Assembly: GCA_030015575.1 (NCBI GenBank)
Contig: JASDDO010000019.1
Span: 509,674,986 to 509,738,985 of the forward strand
Source of the DNA: Agapanthus africanus
Taxonomy: Eukaryota; Streptophyta; Magnoliopsida; Asparagales; Amaryllidaceae
DNA: 64,000 bases
Reading direction: 5' to 3'
This document shows positions 59,591 through 64,000 of the stretch, piece by piece. A model generated the notes under the pieces. It saw only the letters and a list, made by a program, of their open reading frames with translations, ran no database searches and was not told the origin of the DNA. Each line of letters opens with the position of its first letter. Within the stretch, counting starts at the first letter, position 1. Both the position numbers and the translations under genes were made by a program.

Positions 59591-60781
59591 TCCTCTCTGA
59601 ACAGGACCGCCGCGTCTACAGCCTCTGGGTGCACCTAACTGACGTGGAGCATCGCCGGTGGTAGGAAGTAGGGCTCTCTGAGGAGGGGGTGGTGATGGTG
59701 GTAGGGTCACATGCGGAACTGTCGCTGCTCCCTGTCGTCTTGCTGGACAGTCTCTGACAAGATGGTGCGGACTCCCGCACCCAAAACACCCTGGCGACGG
59801 CTGCTGTCCCTGGGGATAAGAACCATATAACTGTCACCGTCCAAATCCTCTGCCAGGCCTATCTCTCGGAAAGAATCTGGCGCGCTGCCTCTGAGACGGT
59901 ACATCGGTGCGAATCCTGTTCGGCCCAGAAACGGCCGAAGTCTATGATATGCGTGCCTCCATCCGTAATGCCGTATCCATAGCAGCTGAATAAGTGTCGT
60001 AGTGCTGGGCGCCAATGGCAAGATATAGCTAGGCATCAAGTCCCTGTACGAACCTCTTCACCATCTTCTCTTCGGTATCCACCAAATACGGAGCATATCG
60101 GGATAACTGTGTAAACTGGATGTCGTACTCAGACACCGTCATCCCAGGTGTCTTGACTAAGGCCTCGAAGCTACGAGCTCTGGCATCACGAACGCTCTCT
60201 GGGAGGAAACGAGCTAGAAAGACCGCTGTAAACTCGGCCCAAGTCATAGGCGGTAGACCTGCAGCTCGACCTCTCAAGACTGACTCCCACCATGTCTGCA
60301 CGAGACCCTCTAGTCGGAAACTCGCAAGCTCTACCCATCGATCATCCGAACATCTCAGCGAACGGCAGATCCTGGCTAAACTGTCAAGGAACGTCTGTGG
60401 GTCCTCCGCTGCCTCGGTGCCGGTGAATACTGGAGGTCTCAGCCTCATGAAATCCTGTAGTGAAACCGGGATGGTCACGGCGGTAGTAGTAGGAGCAGGT
60501 ATCATAGTAGTCTGGGATGTAGTAGGTGTGTCATCCGGCCTCGGTGTACGACTGGCTGCAACTAGGGATCCTACCATCTGACGTAGCTCCTGCATACTCC
60601 CCATCATCTGTCGCAACTCCTCCAAACCAGTCTCAAGCCTATCCATACGGCCTGGGGAAGGTGGATCGGTCTGTCCCTGCGGCGTAGGCATACCACCCTG
60701 CTCAGTCCTAGTCTCGGACGAGCCAGCTCGAATCTCGTCTCGGGCGGCAGCCCTCTGTGCCCTCGTAGCTTTCGGCGGCAT
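59591..60781 (-). pseudogene. gag of G with in-frame stops
   Basis: The ATG at 60781 gives MPPKATRAQRA. About 250 codons run open with capsid landmarks DFMRLRPPVFTGTEAAEDPQ, LEGLVQTWWES, PMTWAEF, FLARFLPESVRD, PGMTVSEYD and VKRFVQGLD. Stops in the same frame follow at 60029 (TAG), about 59942 (TAG) and about 59834 (TGA). Beyond them the frame still encodes a zinc knuckle CFGC GSPH H LVRD C (59747-59788) and an RG-rich linker into pol. So the damage is point nonsense changes, not frameshifts. Confidence 0.9.
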
Positions 60782-61001
60782 AGTGGCTGTTACAGAAAAA
60801 CGGATAATAAGAACAGTGCAATAGGATCATAGGATACACGGAATTGAAGAAGGAATTTTCAAGAAAGTATATCCTAAAGTCACTTAGGCGGAGTACCGTA
60901 TCGCAAGTATGCCGCGGACATACACACGCTACGTTACCCTACTTAAGTCACTTACTCCATCTACCAAGGGTCATCCTACACTCAAAAAGGAAAAACCTAT
61001 T

Positions 61002-61013
61002 GCTCTGATACCA
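61002..61013 (-). other. G primer binding site (tRNA-Met type)
   Basis: Minus strand TGGTATCAGAGC, four bases from the LTR. Confidence 0.9.
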
Positions 61014-61017
61014 ACTT

Positions 61018-64000
61018 TGTCACGACCCGCAGGGTACGGAACGTGACTGGCACTTAAGTTTCGAAACGTTTCAAGACATCCGTAAAATAAGTAAGCCAAA
61101 GCCCAGAAACCAAAACCAAATAAGCAAAAGAGTGAAGAAAAACCAATCAATAGAAAGCGAGTTTATCAAATAAGTCATATAAAACCTTTTTAATAACAAT
61201 ATCAATTTTTTCGAAAATTTCGGCAGAGTCTCCTTTGTAAATACTGGCCCCTAAAATGGGTACAACAAGAATATATATAAATCCAACAAATATGGCATCC
61301 CCAAGCGGGAGCTAGCTCTTTGCCACAAGGCGGTCACAAATCCCATGCAATATAAAACAACAACATGCAAAATAATCATAAAGAAGCATGAGAAAAACAA
61401 CAAGTCGACTCAAGTGAGCTCGACCCCAAAATACAGCAAAAAGTCCACAAATCTCACAGTCTCATCTCTAGGTCAATATACAACAATACTGGTAGAAACA
61501 GTAGATGGAGTACACTAGATACAAAGAATATACAAGGTGGTGCAAAAATAATAATATAACCCACCTAAGAGCAAAACCTCGAGTCAAGGCAAAAGAGGCA
61601 AAAGAAGCAAGTGCACCCGCCGCTACTGTACTGACGGAGCGGACCTGAAAAAGGCTGTGGCATAACGGGGGTGAGTTGCCAACTCGTGAGTAATAAATAA
61701 CATCTACACAGGCTATCGAACGCATGCACACAAGCATCCTAGCATCTAAAATACAGGTAAGGCAGGACATAATAGCAGGTATGTATGCAATATGAATATA
61801 CTAGCAGGTATGAATGCAATGCGAATCAACTCATGACCTGAATGTGTAAGTATAAGAATCATGTTTTTTTTTCCTTTAGGAATCTCTTTTGAAATACCAT
61901 CACAATACCAATAGAATCAATAAGAACCTGTGTCCAGCAATGACACCTCAAAACCATCACAAATCTCATATATCCATGTCATAGTATCTCTGGCCTCAGC
62001 CATCCGGCTGACCCATCTCAATATCAATATCTCATCATCTCACGGCCACGGTCGGTATCCTCTGGATATCCGCCGTGCCAAACAGTCACTGGTAGGTAAT
62101 CCGCCCCCTGCCAGGCTCATCATCAGCACCACGAGCTTCTTGCCCCGGGGTACCTTACCGGGCCCACCATGTACCCGAGACGGTTTATCCAACTCCTCGA
62201 AACGGGTCTCGAAAACCACAGCAAACTCATGGTGGACGACACTTACATCACTAGAAAACCGCAATTTACATATTTTAAAAATATAATAAGTATAGAAATT
62301 TTGCGGCTTTCCCCCGAAATCCAGAAATATCATAAAATCTCAAGAAATCCTCATAAGTGCATATGTCAATGATAATGAATGCATATGGTATCAATAATCA
62401 AGTTGCGATGTGTGATTAATAGATTAGGCATGAACAATTAATATGATAAAGTAGATGCATATGAATAGCAATCCGACGATTTCATTTTTAAGGAATTAAA
62501 CAATAGCGCAAGTTTAAGTATCAATTAGGGAAAGGTTTCAATTTAAAGGTTATCTAGTGTGGTGGCATGGCAATTTCCAGGGTGTGCGTGTAAGTATGAA
62601 TAGTGCTCGTGCTGCATATAAAAACCCTGGCAATGGTGCAGGTGTCCTATAGAATGGGTTCGTATATGTATGTCAATATAAGGCATGAATGTAGCAAATA
62701 ATCATACAAATATTACACCCCTAATTACTAACATTACTAAGAATCTTTTTAAGCTACTAAAACTATCGGGCGACTTGCGCCATCCAACGATAGTCCCCCG
62801 TAGATGTTACATCTACTCACCGAAATCCCTAGCTAGTCACGTCCAATCACCGCTTTCCCCTTTCGTGCCGCGTCTGACGTCTCCGCGACCGAACCTGGAA
62901 TTTACATCAATACCAAACATAAGGTTACATATCAAGAACGACGCAAAACCCAAACAAAGATACTAACGTTCACAAGCTAGGTACAACGTGCACAAGGTGC
63001 GCGGAACACACGCGAAAATCGCAAAAACTAACTAAAACGTTGATTGGTCGCCCGGAAAAACTAAAACCCGAACACTCAAAAATCCGCACTCACACATCCT
63101 AAAAGTCATAGGATACGCTAAAAATGTCATCAAGACATCGCAAATACATCACCACAAAAATTTAATAAAAACTAGTAAGCACAAAAGACTTCCAAAATCG
63201 TGCAAACTTCGCGGATTTGCGATAAAGTGCACACAACTTCGCGCAAACACCCAAGTTAACCATAGATAGCCACTACACAAATTTCCAACACACTAGCAAT
63301 GCTTAAAAAACTAATTTCCATAAACAAATCCTTTCTTGATTTTCATAACTAGCAATTTCAATCCGAAACTAAACATGACAATACCAAATTAACACTAATT
63401 TGAAGCCCACACAAATAAAGTAACCTCATTAACCTAGAATAGCAAACAACTAGATATCAAAATAGATTTAATTAACTAAATAAGGGTATCTAAAACCCTA
63501 GTTAAACTCTAACCATAAACTTTAAAAAAACTAGATTAGAAACTAACACTAAATTAACACTACAACAATTTAATTTAAGAAACTTAACCAAAAGAATTTA
63601 ATATGGTGGAAATTATACCTCGAGATCTATGGATCTAGCATTATCATTTGCCTCAAAAATTGCCTCCTTTCCACATGATTTAAACTAAAGTGGGTGTGAG
63701 AAGAGATGGATTAAGGTTTTGTGTTGAAATAGTGAAGGATTTGTTGATTTTTGTTGAATTTTGAGATGAATTTGTGAACAAAAGAGAGGGGAAAAATGAA
63801 GGGGGGGGGGAGCTGCTGGTTTCGGCCAGAGGAGGGAGGAGGGGAATAGTGTGGGGTGTGGGAAATGGTCACCAAGTCAACCCCCCCCCCCCAAAGTCAA
63901 ATACACCATACCTCCAAAATACTATATTTTAAAACCTACACATCAACTCAATTCATTCCTAACAAAAGAGTTTTAAAACAAAAGAGAGAGGGGGAATTTT
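61018..64000 (-). repeat. G 5' LTR, first 2983 plus-strand bases (runs off the window)
   Basis: Repeats 52575 onwards with sparse substitutions and homopolymer differences (for example the poly-G run near 63806 and the poly-C run near 63886). Palindrome at 61673-61685, 11-bp stem at 62573-62634, donor hairpin at 62800-62820. Confidence 0.95.

Larger units (their letters stand above)
52575..64000 (-). mobile_element. Element G: recent Tekay/Del chromovirus with interrupted gag-pol
   Basis: 3' LTR 52575-56037, interior 56038-61017, 5' LTR 61018 to the window end. The two LTRs look nearly identical by eye, so insertion was recent. Gag and pol form one frame from 60781 down to 56072 with five stop codons and no apparent frameshift. 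It is inserted in the F LTR; TAACT (52570-52574) is the likely target duplication, and its partner lies outside the window. Confidence 0.94.

Overview
The window reads as intergenic heterochromatin of a large flowering-plant genome. I see no host gene, tRNA or CRISPR array. Almost every base belongs to LTR retrotransposons inserted into one another. The assignment to plants rests on Ty3/gypsy Tekay(Del)-type chromoviruses with a C-terminal chromodomain, an Athila-type gypsy element with a TGGCGCCGTTGCCGGGG primer site, TNT1-like Ty1/copia elements, and a Cassandra-like TRIM whose LTRs carry 5S rRNA sequence. The species cannot be named from this.

Layout, with element names used in this answer. 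A1 (1-8349, + strand) is a non-autonomous, LARD-like Tekay derivative with 4.65 kb LTRs and a 2.7 kb decayed interior; its 5' LTR enters from the left edge. A1 sits in the 5' LTR of C (8350-17418, +), a decayed copia. C sits in the protease region of D (17419-22856, - strand), an Athila-type element. D sits in the 5' LTR of B (22857-31448, +), a Tekay chromovirus with a long broken pol. B sits in the 3' LTR of E (31449-38013, -), an old copia of the same family as C, which also contains a Cassandra-like TRIM (34804-35689). On the right, E's 5' LTR is broken by F (38014-39214 and 51199-52574, -), the LTR of a Tekay element. F is split by A2 (39215-51198, -), a complete second copy of the A family with a perfect 5-bp target duplication, and by G (52575 to the end, -), a recent Tekay element whose gag-pol is one reading frame broken by five stop codons.

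No element is visibly able to transpose by its own proteins. A and C have near-matching LTRs but no usable genes, so they probably moved using enzymes supplied by relatives such as G.

The main unexplained structure is non-coding. (1) The Tekay LTRs of A, B, F and G keep an 11-bp stem whose two arms change together between lineages. (2) The same LTRs look like small spliced genes: donor, AT-rich intron, a 70-75 nt exon, a donor inside a small hairpin, and an acceptor beside a conserved 13-bp palindrome. (3) A CpG-rich hairpin with CCGCGGAACCGCGG arms occurs in copia C and E and Athila D, and in decayed form in the A family, although these are unrelated element classes. (4) The A-family interior shares about 250 bp with the copia E leader, so one of them is a chimera. 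No searches were run; all statements come from reading the sequence and from general knowledge of these families.
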